From NCBI GenBank assembly GCA_938023105.1, contig CALHDX010000110.1, positions 9,009 through 73,008 on the forward strand: a DNA stretch of 64,000 nucleotides, given 5' to 3'. Below the pieces are notes generated by a model. It searched no databases, was not told the DNA's origin, and was given only the letters and a program-made list of their open reading frames with translations. The stretch's first letter is position 1. The number at the start of each line of letters is the position of its first letter. The position numbers and the translations under genes are program-made. Origin of the DNA: Lancefieldella sp938023105 (lineage in GTDB: Bacteria > Actinomycetota > Coriobacteriia > Coriobacteriales > Atopobiaceae). Shown here piece after piece: positions 1-8,982 of the stretch.

Positions 1-363
1 GAGTTTGCAGGAACCATTAACGAGGCAAGCGATTATCTCAATATTATTATGATGTTCGAGATTGGTTTTGGTCTTGCGTTCCAGCTTCCACTGGTCATTT
101 TCTACCTGGCCATTCTTCACCTTGTTCCTTACAAGGATATGCGCGAGCAGTGGCGTTACGTCTATGTTGGCCTGATGATTCTCTCTGCAGTAGTCACTCC
201 TGACGCATCTCCTGTCACCATGGTTTTGATGTTTGCTGCTCTTATTCTGTTGTATGAAGTTGCTCTGGCTGTTGCTCGTTATGTCATCATTGCTCGCGAT
301 GGAAAAGCTGCTCTTAAGTGGAGCCGCGAGGACTACGAGCAGCATGAGCTGGACAAAATCTAG
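1..363 (+). CDS. tatC: TatC, twin-arginine translocase subunit (C-terminal part)
   Basis: This is the 3' end of a gene that begins before the window and is open from base 1. The last 120 residues contain the hydrophobic segments and the FEIGFGLAFQLP stretch typical of TatC, the polytopic membrane protein that recognises twin-arginine signal peptides. A second long hydrophobic stretch covers roughly the last third, followed by a charged cytoplasmic tail. A Tat-type signal is present on the peptidoglycan hydrolase at 20370-21611, so a functional Tat system makes sense. The identification rests on this fragment only. Confidence 0.85.
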   Translation, partial: EFAGTINEASDYLNIIMMFEIGFGLAFQLPLVIFYLAILHLVPYKDMREQWRYVYVGLMILSAVVTPDASPVTMVLMFAALILLYEVALAVARYVIIARDGKAALKWSREDYEQHELDKI

Positions 364-396
364 TAATTCCGCTTTTACTTTGGAGAGTGTTGTTCT

Positions 397-2910
397 TTGA
401 TTCTAGTTGTTACCGAGAAAAACGACGCAGCGCAGCAGATTGCTCGCCTTTTGTCTGAATCGGGTAAGCCTGAGGCAGACAAGGTATACAACACTCCTGT
501 TTATCGTTTTAGACGTGGCGGAGAAGACCATGTTGCTATTGGTCTTCGCGGTCATATTCTTCAGCCAGATTTTCCTCTTGCGCTCAAGTTTGACAAAGAA
601 GAGGGTTGGTACGGAGAAACTGCAGAAGGGGAGCATCTTCCTGCAGACGTTCCAGATGGTCTTGAGCGTCCTCCTTACAAGGTTAAGCGCAAGCCTTTTA
701 TGGCAGATGGCGTTGATCTTAAGGGTTGGAAAATCCCCAGCTTGCCTTATTTGATTTGGGCTCCTGTAGATAAACAACCTGCAGAAAAAGAGATTATTCG
801 CGCCCTCAAGAACCTTGCTAAGAAGGCAGAGTCTGTCATTATCGGCACAGACTTTGACCGCGAAGGTGAGCTTATTGGTTCTGATGCGCTTGCTCAGGTT
901 CTCTCTGTTAACCCTAACTTGGCAGTGTTCCGTGCTCGCTACTCTGCCTTTACCAAGACAGAGATTGAGACCGCCTTCAATAACCTGGTAGACCTTGATT
1001 ACAACTTGGCTGCAGCAGGTGAGTCCAGGCAGTATATCGACCTCATTTGGGGTGCTGTGCTGACCCGTTACCTGACCACCGCGCGCTTTGGCGGCCTGGG
1101 CAATACGCGTTCTGCTGGTCGTGTTCAGACTCCTACGTTGGCACTTGTTGTTGAGCGCGAGCGCGAGCGTCTGGCATTTAAGCCAGAAGATTATTGGGTT
1201 ATTTCTGGTGTTGCTGCTCCAGAAGATGATGCGGAAGCAACCTTCAAGATGGTTCACCAGACCGCAAGGTTCTGGGATCAAGCTGAAGCAGACGCAGCTT
1301 ACGCCGTTGTTAAAGATCAGACGCAGGCAACGGTTGTCGAGATTGAGTCTCGTAGCAGAAAGCAGCAGCCACCAGCTCCGTTTAACACCACGTCGCTCCA
1401 GGCGGCTGCAGCTGCAGAGGGTATCTCGCCAGCTAGAACTATGCGTTTGGCAGAGTCTCTGTACATGGACGGCTTGATTTCATACCCTCGTGTTGATAAC
1501 ACCGTTTATCCAAGTTCGCTTGACTTGAAGGACTGTGTCCGTACGCTGTCTGCAGTTCCTCAGTATGCTCCTACCTGCAAAAAGCTTTTGGGCCAGCCAA
1601 AGCTTCATGCCACTCGTGGTAAGCAGGAGTCTACTGACCACCCACCAATTTATCCAACAGCAGCAGCAAATCCAGATGCTTTGCAGCCTGCAGCTTGGAA
1701 GCTCTATAACTTGATTGCTCGAAGGTTCCTCGCAACTCTTATGGGTCCGGCTACTATGAGCGGTACCAAGATTACGCTTGATGTTGCTGGTCAGCCCTTT
1801 GTTGCAAATGGAACCGTACTGGCTGAGCCAGGCTTTAGAGAGATTTATCCCTTTGGCCTTAAGAAGGACGATCAGATTCCTGATGTGGGCGAGGGAGAGA
1901 TTGTCTCCATTCAGTCTCTGTCGCTTGATGCTAAGCAGACAGAGCCACCTGCTCGTTATAGCCAGGGAAAGCTTATTCAAGAGATGGAGAAGCGCGGCCT
2001 AGGTACAAAGTCCACGCGTGCCTCCATTATTGATACGCTTTACCAGCGTAAATACCTTAAGAACGATCCTGTTGAGCCAAGCCAGCTTGGTATGGCAATT
2101 GTTGATGCACTTTCGCAGTTTGCACCACACATTACCTCGCCTGATATGACGGCAGAACTTGAGTCCGATATGACAAGCGTTGCTGAGGGCAAAGATACGC
2201 GTGATGGCGTTGTTACACACTCAAGAGCCCTGCTTGCAGGCATGATTGATACGCTTATTGACCACAAAGAAGACCTGTCTGAGGCTATTGCTGATGCAGT
2301 TACTGCTGACGCAAAGGTGGGAACCTGCCCTAAGTGCGGCAAAGACTTGGTTGCTAAGAGCTCTCTGAAGACTCGTGGAAGCTTTGTGGGCTGCATGGGC
2401 TGGCCAGACTGCGATGTCACCTATCCGCTGCCTCAGGGTCGCGTAGAGCCGCTTGAGGGAGACGCTGGAGTCTGTCCAGAGTGTGGCGCTCCTCGCGTAA
2501 AGGTCCAGCCGTTTAGACAACGTGCCTATGAGACTTGCATCAATCCAGCTTGTCCTACAAATGCGGAGCCAGATCTTATTGTGGGTGAGTGCCCAACCTG
2601 TAAGGCAAATGGCAAGCATGGGGATCTGGTAGCTCATAAGTCAGAGCGTACGGGCAAGCGTTTTATTCGCTGCACCAACTATGAGGAGTGCGAGACTAGC
2701 TATCCTCTGCCTGCTCGCGGAAAGCTCGAGAAGACCGATGAAGTCTGCCCAGACTGCGGTGCTCCTATGGTGGTTGTTACTACTCAGCGTGGTCCTTGGA
2801 AACTCTGTCCAAACTACGACTGCCCTGGTAAAGAAAAGAAAACTGCCCCGCGTAGAGGCGCTCGTAAGAGTACAAAGAGCGCCAAATCCACCAAGGCAGC
2901 AAAAAAGTAA
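397..2910 (+). CDS. topA: Type IA DNA topoisomerase (TopA-like) with C-terminal zinc ribbons
   Basis: Relaxes negatively supercoiled DNA through a transient 5'-phosphotyrosine link. The 837-residue product has a Toprim domain (GTDFDREGE near residues 150-158), the core motif GRVQTPTLA (about 242-250) and the catalytic tyrosine in LISYPRVDNT (Tyr364). The last 200 residues carry four Cys-x2-Cys zinc-ribbon modules (CPKC, CPEC, CPTC, CPDC) and end in a Lys/Arg-rich tail. The start is TTG at 397, preceded by GGAGAG; starting here keeps the N-terminal MILVVTEK strand of Toprim intact. It lies 33 bases after tatC, so it may be cotranscribed. The TopA/TopIII distinction is not certain from sequence alone. 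Confidence 0.92.
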   Translation: MILVVTEKNDAAQQIARLLSESGKPEADKVYNTPVYRFRRGGEDHVAIGLRGHILQPDFPLALKFDKEEGWYGETAEGEHLPADVPDGLERPPYKVKRKPFMADGVDLKGWKIPSLPYLIWAPVDKQPAEKEIIRALKNLAKKAESVIIGTDFDREGELIGSDALAQVLSVNPNLAVFRARYSAFTKTEIETAFNNLVDLDYNLAAAGESRQYIDLIWGAVLTRYLTTARFGGLGNTRSAGRVQTPTLALVVERERERLAFKPEDYWVISGVAAPEDDAEATFKMVHQTARFWDQAEADAAYAVVKDQTQATVVEIESRSRKQQPPAPFNTTSLQAAAAAEGISPARTMRLAESLYMDGLISYPRVDNTVYPSSLDLKDCVRTLSAVPQYAPTCKKLLGQPKLHATRGKQESTDHPPIYPTAAANPDALQPAAWKLYNLIARRFLATLMGPATMSGTKITLDVAGQPFVANGTVLAEPGFREIYPFGLKKDDQIPDVGEGEIVSIQSLSLDAKQTEPPARYSQGKLIQEMEKRGLGTKSTRASIIDTLYQRKYLKNDPVEPSQLGMAIVDALSQFAPHITSPDMTAELESDMTSVAEGKDTRDGVVTHSRALLAGMIDTLIDHKEDLSEAIADAVTADAKVGTCPKCGKDLVAKSSLKTRGSFVGCMGWPDCDVTYPLPQGRVEPLEGDAGVCPECGAPRVKVQPFRQRAYETCINPACPTNAEPDLIVGECPTCKANGKHGDLVAHKSERTGKRFIRCTNYEECETSYPLPARGKLEKTDEVCPDCGAPMVVVTTQRGPWKLCPNYDCPGKEKKTAPRRGARKSTKSAKSTKAAKK

Positions 2911-2917
2911 ACGTATG

Positions 2918-2944
2918 ACGGTGCATCGAGAGGTGCACCGTTTT
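2918..2944 (+). terminator. Intrinsic terminator after topA
   Basis: A perfect 8-bp stem (ACGGTGCA / TGCACCGT) encloses an 8-nt loop and runs into TTTT. It starts 7 bases after the topA stop codon. Confidence 0.8.
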
Positions 2945-3098
2945 CGGAAGAACGAGCGCCCCTCTCCAACGCCCGCTCCATACGTATTTTTACCCATTTT
3001 TGAACGCTTTTCATGTGGAAATGCGCAAAACCTTTAGAATATTCATGGCGAGAAACACAATCTGCCTGTATCGTGAGATAGTTAAGAGGGAGGGAAGC

Positions 3099-3758
3099 AT
3101 GAACAAAGACGCACGTACATCACAAGGCTTGTTTATCACGCTTGAAGGCGTTGATGGCTGTGGCAAGTCAACACAAGCTTCTCTTCTGCGAGAAGATCTT
3201 GAAGTTCTTGGCTTTGATGTGGTCTTTGTTCGTGAACCTGGTGGAACTGCTATTTCTGAGCAGATTAGAGGCGTGGTACTTAATCCAGAAAACGGCATGA
3301 TGTGCGATGAGTGTGAGCTGTTGCTCTATGAAGCAAGTCGTGCCCAGTTGGTAGGAGAGGTTATCCGACCAGCTCTAGCTGCGGGCAAAGTTGTCTTGTG
3401 TGATCGCTTCTATGACTCTACGTATGCCTATCAAGCAGCTGGCCGCGGTCTTGACGCAGACCTCGTTCATCGTGCAAATCGTTTGGGAAGCTGTGGGGTT
3501 TCTCCTGATAGAACTCTTGTCTTTATGCTTGAGCCAACAGTTGCTCATGCGCGTGCTACGCAAAATGATGCCGATAGGCTAGAAGCAGAAGGTGTTGCCT
3601 TCCAGGAGCGTGTTTTTTCTGGTTATAAGCAACTTCTGCAAAATGAGCCAGAGCGTGTAAAAGCTGTAGATGCAGATGGCACAATTGATGAGGTTCGTGC
3701 ACGTACTCGCCAGCTGTTAGCTGATCTTATCCCAGGCATCTGTGAGCTTGGTGAGTGA
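3099..3758 (+). CDS. tmk: Thymidylate kinase
   Basis: Phosphorylates dTMP to dTDP in the cytoplasm. The 219-residue product has the P-loop GVDGCGKSTQ near its N terminus, the DR(F/Y) substrate motif in CDRFYDSTYAYQ and the Arg-rich lid region typical of bacterial Tmk. The reading frame is open from 3000, but ATG at 3099 is chosen because AGAGGGAGGG precedes it and the conserved GLFITLEG strand follows about 14 residues in. Its 3' end overlaps holB, a common Tmk-HolB pairing. Confidence 0.94.
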   Translation: MNKDARTSQGLFITLEGVDGCGKSTQASLLREDLEVLGFDVVFVREPGGTAISEQIRGVVLNPENGMMCDECELLLYEASRAQLVGEVIRPALAAGKVVLCDRFYDSTYAYQAAGRGLDADLVHRANRLGSCGVSPDRTLVFMLEPTVAHARATQNDADRLEAEGVAFQERVFSGYKQLLQNEPERVKAVDADGTIDEVRARTRQLLADLIPGICELGE

Positions 3759-4935
3759 TACGTTCATGACACAAGAGAGCACACATACTACTCAAAATAC
3801 CTATCCACTCCCTCAGGCACTTACACGTCTTCAGGATCAACCTCAAGTTCAAAATCTGCTTGCACGCGCACTTCATGAGCACAAGCTTGGACACGCCTAT
3901 CTGTTTGTGGGCGCTCCTGGTTCTGGTAAAGGTCTTGCAGCCAAAGCTCTGGCACAGTGTGTACTTTGCGCTCAGGGCGGTGACGCTGCCTGTGACGACT
4001 GCATTCGTATTTCTCGCGGTACTCACCCTGACGTTCACGTACTTACTCCAGCTTCCGCAAATGGCTACCTCATTGAGCAGATTCGTCAGCTCATCGCTGA
4101 TGTTAGTCTGGCGCCTATGCGCTCAACTCATAAGATTTACGTGATTGACCGCGCTGATTTGCTCAGAGAAAATTCTGCAAATGCACTGCTCAAAACAATC
4201 GAAGAGCCACCTGCAGACACCATCTTTATTCTGTCTGCACGTTCTTCTTCTGCGGTGCTTCCCACCATTGTTTCTCGTTGTCAGGTAGTTGCGTTTAGAA
4301 CGCTCACTGACGCTGCTGCTAAAGCCGCTATTATGCGAGAGATTTCCGCCACAGAGCAGGAAGCTCGTATTGCGCTTGCAGCAACAGGAACCCCTGGTAG
4401 AGCTGTGGAGTTTTTGCAGTCTTCTACGCGAAAAAATATCCGAAGGCAGCTCATTGATGTTTTTGGTAATCTACTCAGAAATGATTCGTGGGATGTGCTT
4501 ACTTCTGCAAAAGAGCTGATAGAAGCTGCAAAAATTCCTCTAGGGGATGTAAGGCGAGCCCAAGAAGAGGCGCTTGCTCAAAATGAAGACTTTCTTACCA
4601 GCGCTGCGTTAAAGCAGGTTGAGACGGCAAATAAGCGAGAACTCACAGCGCGCGAGCGTTCGGGTATCATAGAAATGTTGGCAGTTCTGGAATCGCTTCT
4701 TCGCGATGTACTTTTATGTTGCGAAGCGGTTGATGAAGAGATAGTAAATACGGATGCAGCAGGCATTATTGACCGCGTTGCATCTCAAACTCATACCCAG
4801 GGTGTTTTGGGGGCTCTTGCTGCGGTGCAAGAGGCTCAATACAACCTGGATCGCTCTGTTTCTCCCCAGCTGACCCTTGAGGTTATGCTGCTGCATATCA
4901 AGGAGGCACTTACATGCCCACCGTTGTCCCGGTGA
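3742..4935 (+). CDS. holB: DNA polymerase III delta' subunit
   Basis: A clamp-loader subunit. The product (up to 397 residues) has a P-loop GAPGSGKG, the zinc module (CVLCAQGGDAACDDC) of delta'/tau/gamma proteins, and the sensor-type sequence around LLKTIEEPP followed by SR-C (VSRCQVV). The start is ambiguous: GTG 3742, GTG 3751 and ATG 3766 are all in frame, and 3766 has a GGTGAG about 10 bases upstream. With 3742 it overlaps tmk by 17 bases. The 3' end overlaps the PSP1 gene by 22 bases, so translation of the three genes is probably coupled. Confidence 0.92.
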   Translation: MSLVSDTFMTQESTHTTQNTYPLPQALTRLQDQPQVQNLLARALHEHKLGHAYLFVGAPGSGKGLAAKALAQCVLCAQGGDAACDDCIRISRGTHPDVHVLTPASANGYLIEQIRQLIADVSLAPMRSTHKIYVIDRADLLRENSANALLKTIEEPPADTIFILSARSSSAVLPTIVSRCQVVAFRTLTDAAAKAAIMREISATEQEARIALAATGTPGRAVEFLQSSTRKNIRRQLIDVFGNLLRNDSWDVLTSAKELIEAAKIPLGDVRRAQEEALAQNEDFLTSAALKQVETANKRELTARERSGIIEMLAVLESLLRDVLLCCEAVDEEIVNTDAAGIIDRVASQTHTQGVLGALAAVQEAQYNLDRSVSPQLTLEVMLLHIKEALTCPPLSR

Positions 4936-6467
4936 AATTTGAATACGCCGCGCGCGACCTTTGGTTTGATCCAAAGGAGTCCGGCGTTCTTGAAGGTGAC
5001 CACGTCATTTGTCAGACTGAGCGCGGTCTAGAGATTGGTCTTGCTGTTGCTGATCCTCGTGAGATTTCTCAAGAGGAGTTTGAGTACAAGACAAACAAAG
5101 CCGAGCTCAAAGACGTTGTTCGTGTAGCAACAGAAGAAGATCTATCTCGCGCAGAAGAGCTTGCCGCTAAGGGCGAGGCTGCGCTTCCCGTATTCAGGAA
5201 GTTTGCTGTTCAAGAAGAACTTGAGATGAAGCCTATTGGTGTCGAGTATCTTTTTGATGGCGAGAAGGTCGTGTGTTACTTCTCGGCTGATGATCGAGTG
5301 GACTTTAGGCAGCTTGTCCGTGAGCTTTCTCATGAGCTTCATGAGCGCATTGACATGCGTCAGATTGGCGTCAGGGAAGAAGCAGCGGTTATTGGTGGCT
5401 ACGGTCACTGTGGACAAGAGCTCTGCTGTAGAAGGTTTGGTCTCTCTTTTGAGCCAGTTTCTATCCGCATGGCAAAAGAGCAGGATTTGCCTTTGAACTC
5501 CACTAAGATTTCTGGTGCTTGTGGCCGCTTAATGTGCTGCTTGCGCTATGAGTTTGAAGCCTATCGCGACTTTAAGAACCGTGCTCCAAAGCGCAATGCT
5601 GTCATTGAGACTCCTTTGGGTATGGCAAAAATTGTTGAGTACAACACGCCAAAAGAAGAGATTGCCCTTCGTTTAGAAAGTGGAAAGATAGTACGCATTC
5701 CTCTTGCTGATATGGACACATCTCCTGCGGCTCAGCAGAAGTCAGAAGACCTGGGATGTTCTTGCAGGCCAGATAGCGTTTCTCGCGCTGCACTTGAGCG
5801 TCTTGAATCTGTTGAGGTTCAGATGGCGCTGGCAGAGCTTGATAGGGCAAATGGTCTGATTGTTGATGAAGAGCCAGAGATTAACCCTGATCTCTTTGTG
5901 ACTGAGGCTCCAAGGCGCAAGCGTGAGCGCTCTGAGCAGAGCTCTGCAAATAGGCAGGAAAACGCCAAGAATTATGGTGCAAGAAATGCCCGAGAAGAGC
6001 AAGGCGCTCAAAGTTCTTCTCGCACCCGTCGTGTAAGAACTTCAAAGAATGCTCAGGTCAATCCTGGTTCCAGTACTTTTGATGCTGCGACAGATACGCT
6101 TCGTCGTACCCGCCGCCGTCATCACTCAACAGATGATGGAGCATCGAATACTCAGGCTCCTCAGAAGAATGAGCACAGCTCAGCTTCTGCACAGAAGCAG
6201 CCCCAAGGTAAACGTTTTAGAAGGACAGATACTCCTCAGGCGCCACAGAAAGCCGATGAGGCACAGGCACCAGTTCGTGCAAAGAGGACTCGTCGTCCAG
6301 GCGATAGAGCGGGCATGAAGACCCAGAGTGCTCCACAGAATGCTTCTGGTTCTAGCGGTGCACCTAACGTTGCATCTAGAGATGCTCAGCCACAAAATGC
6401 TACGCGTCGTAGACATAGAAGAACTGGACGCGATGATCGCGGTCGCGGCTCGAAGGACAACGAGTAA
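4914..6467 (+). CDS. PSP1 domain protein (RicT/YaaT family) with long basic tail
   Basis: The N-terminal 270 residues match the PSP1/YaaT (RicT) family. The cysteine signature GHCGQELCCRRFG is followed by SGACGRLMCCLRYE, the iron-sulfur-binding cysteines of this family. In Bacillus RicT acts with RicA and RicF on RNase Y-dependent mRNA maturation, and genes of the family commonly follow holB, as here. Residues from about 325 to 517 are low-complexity, rich in Arg, Ser, Gln and Ala, with many RR pairs, and are absent from the approximately 275-residue Bacillus protein. The tail looks disordered and suited to RNA or membrane binding (inference). Confidence 0.88.
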   Translation: MPTVVPVKFEYAARDLWFDPKESGVLEGDHVICQTERGLEIGLAVADPREISQEEFEYKTNKAELKDVVRVATEEDLSRAEELAAKGEAALPVFRKFAVQEELEMKPIGVEYLFDGEKVVCYFSADDRVDFRQLVRELSHELHERIDMRQIGVREEAAVIGGYGHCGQELCCRRFGLSFEPVSIRMAKEQDLPLNSTKISGACGRLMCCLRYEFEAYRDFKNRAPKRNAVIETPLGMAKIVEYNTPKEEIALRLESGKIVRIPLADMDTSPAAQQKSEDLGCSCRPDSVSRAALERLESVEVQMALAELDRANGLIVDEEPEINPDLFVTEAPRRKRERSEQSSANRQENAKNYGARNAREEQGAQSSSRTRRVRTSKNAQVNPGSSTFDAATDTLRRTRRRHHSTDDGASNTQAPQKNEHSSASAQKQPQGKRFRRTDTPQAPQKADEAQAPVRAKRTRRPGDRAGMKTQSAPQNASGSSGAPNVASRDAQPQNATRRRHRRTGRDDRGRGSKDNE

Positions 6468-6895
6468 TGTATACGCTTAAGACCGAATATGCCTTTGACT
6501 CAGCGCATTTTCTTACCAACTACTATGGCAAGTGTGAGAATCTGCATGGTCATCGCTGGCACGTAACCGCTTGTATTTCTGCTGCAGAGCTTGGTGAGTC
6601 TGGCACAGAAAAGGACATGGTTATGGACTTTGGTGTTTTTAAGCGCAAGGTCCGTGCGCTATGTGATTCCCTTGATCATACGTTTTTGATTGAAGAGGGT
6701 TCTCTTTCTGAAAAGACGTTGGCCTGTCTTGAAGAAGAGGGTTTCTCGCTCACCATTTTGCCTTTTAGAACAACGGCAGAAAATCTGGCTAAGTATCTGT
6801 TTGAGCAACTTGAGGCAGAGGGATTGCCAGTATCTTCTGTTGAGGTTGATGAGACCCCTAACAATTGCGCCATATATTCAAAAAATATGAAGTAA
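6467..6895 (+). CDS. queD: 6-carboxytetrahydropterin synthase family (QueD/PTPS)
   Basis: A 142-residue protein of the 6-pyruvoyl-tetrahydropterin synthase family, which in bacteria usually makes 6-carboxytetrahydropterin for queuosine. Zinc ligands are visible as His in FDSAHFL and the pair in LHGHRWH. Further expected elements are DFGVFK, the LDHTFL segment and a late Glu in VEVDETPNNCAIY. The start ATG overlaps the previous TAA by one base. No queC or queE is in view, so a role outside queuosine synthesis is possible. Confidence 0.88.
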   Translation: MYTLKTEYAFDSAHFLTNYYGKCENLHGHRWHVTACISAAELGESGTEKDMVMDFGVFKRKVRALCDSLDHTFLIEEGSLSEKTLACLEEEGFSLTILPFRTTAENLAKYLFEQLEAEGLPVSSVEVDETPNNCAIYSKNMK

Positions 6896-6936
6896 CCTGT
6901 TGTTTTTTAAAGCTCGTGTGAGCAACATAACCTCGA

Positions 6937-6965
6937 TGGGTATACTCTACGTATGTAGAGGTTTT
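6937..6965 (+). promoter_or_regulatory. Possible promoter with overlapping inverted repeat
   Basis: TATACT at 6941-6946 could be a -10 box for the glycosidase-like gene, although no good -35 is visible. CTCTAC (6945-6950) and GTAGAG (6955-6960) form a perfect 6-bp inverted repeat with a 4-nt spacer at the expected transcription start and run into GTTTT. It could be an operator or a weak terminator of the upstream operon. Confidence 0.4.
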
Positions 6966-6988
6966 ATCTTTTGGCGAGGTGGAATTTC

Positions 6989-8029
6989 ATGGCTCACGGA
7001 GCGTTGCGGGGTGTCAATTTAACTGGTTGGCTTACGCTTGAACCGTGGGTAACTCCTGAGCCGTTTGCACGCACAGGGTGCGTTGATGAGGCTCAGCTCA
7101 TTAAAGTGTTGGGCGTTGAGGACTACCACAATCTTGTTAAAGCGCATCGTTCTTCATTTATTCAGAGTTCTGACTTTGTCAGCATTGCCGCTCGTGGTTT
7201 TAATGCGGTAAGAATTTCTGTGCCTTGGTACGTTTTTGATGAAGAAACTGCAGGGACTCCATATGTTAGCTGCATTACCGAGCTTGATAGAGCTCTTGAA
7301 TGGGCAGAAGAACTTGGCCTGCACGTTATTTTTGTACTGGCAGTAAATCCAGGTTTGCCTGATGGCTTGAATGACCAGCCAGGTGGTGCTCCGCGTACCA
7401 GAATTTCTGGGGAAAAATCCCTTTCTATTCTGCATAAGCTTGCCCTTCACTACGCTCACCGCAGCGGTTTTTATGGTATTGAGGTAGCCGATGAGGTTAA
7501 GCCTCGCGTTCGCAAGGGCTTTAAGTTGACTGACGGAATCCCTGGTCACTCGCTGAGAAACTATTATCGCCGTGCTTATGAGACCATTAGATCCGTGGCA
7601 GGAGAAGAGCCTGTGGTTATTCTCCCAGACGGTGGTTGGCCTCAGGGATTTAGGCGTTTTATGAGCCAGCAGGCCTATCAAAACGTTTGGCTTGATGCAC
7701 ACCTTGATAAACCCTGCGAGGGAATTGATTGCTCAGGTCCTCGTGGTGTGCAGCAGCTCATTGATAAAAACGAAGCGTATTTGAAGACTTCTGCTTCAGG
7801 CGGTCTGCCGGTCATGGTAGGTAAGTGGTCAGCATCACTTCCAAGCATTGACGGTGCTATGACGGCAGAGGGAAGAATTGCGCTTGAGCGCATTTACACT
7901 TCCGGCCAGCTCAAAGTGTACAATACGTGTCCTGCATGGTTCTTCCAGACCTGGAAGACCTCCGCATTTTTGGCTGCATGGGACGCACGCGTTGCGCTTG
8001 CAACGTTTGAGAGGGGAATGCTCGAGTAA
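6989..8029 (+). CDS. GH5-like glycosidase-fold protein with altered nucleophile
   Basis: A 346-residue cytoplasmic protein (no signal peptide) resembling family 5 glycoside hydrolases of the exo-beta-glucanase type. It has RGVNLTGWLTLEPW at the N terminus, FNAVRISVPW in the second strand, the acid/base region GIEVADEV (Glu169, where families usually show NEP) and LDAHLD. The position expected to hold the nucleophile Glu in VGEWS reads VGKWS (Lys279, codon AAG). It may therefore be a carbohydrate-binding pseudoenzyme, or the true nucleophile lies elsewhere. ATG at 6989 follows GAGGTGG with 6-base spacing. It overlaps rsmI by one base. Confidence 0.7.
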   Translation: MAHGALRGVNLTGWLTLEPWVTPEPFARTGCVDEAQLIKVLGVEDYHNLVKAHRSSFIQSSDFVSIAARGFNAVRISVPWYVFDEETAGTPYVSCITELDRALEWAEELGLHVIFVLAVNPGLPDGLNDQPGGAPRTRISGEKSLSILHKLALHYAHRSGFYGIEVADEVKPRVRKGFKLTDGIPGHSLRNYYRRAYETIRSVAGEEPVVILPDGGWPQGFRRFMSQQAYQNVWLDAHLDKPCEGIDCSGPRGVQQLIDKNEAYLKTSASGGLPVMVGKWSASLPSIDGAMTAEGRIALERIYTSGQLKVYNTCPAWFFQTWKTSAFLAAWDARVALATFERGMLE

Positions 8030-8904
8030 TGACAGAATCTACTCTTTTAGCAGGTAAACTGTCTATTGTGGGCACGCCTATTGGTAACCTTTCGGATGCG
8101 TCACCGCGCGTTAAAGAAACGCTTGCAGCAGCAGATGTCATTTTATGTGAGGACACGCGCGTGACCTCAAAGCTCCTCTCGGCATTTGACATTCATGTAC
8201 CACTGCAGCGCTGTGATCAAAATATTATTGAGTCGCAAATTGAGCCAACGCTTGAGAGGCTTCGTGCGGGTCAGCATGTAGCGTTTGTGTCAGATGCTGG
8301 CATGCCAGGCATCTCTGACCCGGGTCAGCATTTGGTTGATGCGGCGCTTTCAGAAGGTCTTGCTACAGAGGTTATTCCAGGTCCTTCTGCGGTAACCTGT
8401 GCGCTTGTTGCATCAGGCCTGGCAAGTGACCATTTCTTCTTTGAAGGATTCTTGCCCAGAAAGCATGGACAGATTGTTCAGCGCCTACAGCAGCTTGCAT
8501 CAATTCCTGGCACTATTGTGCTGTATGAGTCTCCGTTTAGGGTGCCTGCAACGGTCGAGGCTATAGCCGAGGTATTTCCAACTAGGCAGGTGGCTCTTGT
8601 CAGGGAGCTCACCAAGCTGCACGAAGAAGTGGTGCGTGACGCGGCTTCTTGTCTTGTTGAGACACTTGCTGCAAAAGAGAACCTCAAAGGCGAGTGTGTT
8701 TTAGTTATTGCAGCTCCCACAGAAGAAGAGCTTGCCTCTGCATCGTCACAAGTGGCAGAAGAGTCTCAGCTCTCGCTTGAAGATGCAATAGAGACTGGTC
8801 TTGCTGCTGGTACGAGAAAATCAGTCCTGGCCAAGGAACTTGCTCAGAAGTTTGGTATTGCGCGTGATGAGGCATACCAGGCAATTCTTGCTCACGAGGC
8901 ATAA
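8029..8904 (+). CDS. rsmI: 16S rRNA (cytidine-1402-2'-O)-methyltransferase
   Basis: A 291-residue SAM-dependent methyltransferase of the tetrapyrrole-methylase fold that modifies C1402 of 16S rRNA. Diagnostic stretches are VGTPIGNLSDASPR, CEDTRVTSKLL, FVSDAGMPGISDPG and IPGPSAVTCALVASG. The start ATG shares a base with the preceding stop codon (TAATG). Length and motif order are normal for RsmI. Confidence 0.95.
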   Translation: MTESTLLAGKLSIVGTPIGNLSDASPRVKETLAAADVILCEDTRVTSKLLSAFDIHVPLQRCDQNIIESQIEPTLERLRAGQHVAFVSDAGMPGISDPGQHLVDAALSEGLATEVIPGPSAVTCALVASGLASDHFFFEGFLPRKHGQIVQRLQQLASIPGTIVLYESPFRVPATVEAIAEVFPTRQVALVRELTKLHEEVVRDAASCLVETLAAKENLKGECVLVIAAPTEEELASASSQVAEESQLSLEDAIETGLAAGTRKSVLAKELAQKFGIARDEAYQAILAHEA

Positions 8905-8940
8905 TCACCATACCAACACAAGTGCGCCCAGCATTTGCTC

Positions 8941-8970
8941 TATACTGGATAAGTTATTGCAACTTATACA
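8941..8970 (+). promoter_or_regulatory. Perfect inverted repeat upstream of metG
   Basis: ATAAGTT (8949-8955) and AACTTAT (8961-8967) form a perfect 7-bp inverted repeat with a 5-nt spacer, just downstream of a TATACT box at 8941-8946 and upstream of the AAGGGAG ribosome-binding site of metG. It may be an operator or a short leader hairpin. Confidence 0.4.
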
Positions 8971-8982
8971 AAGGGAGTCATT

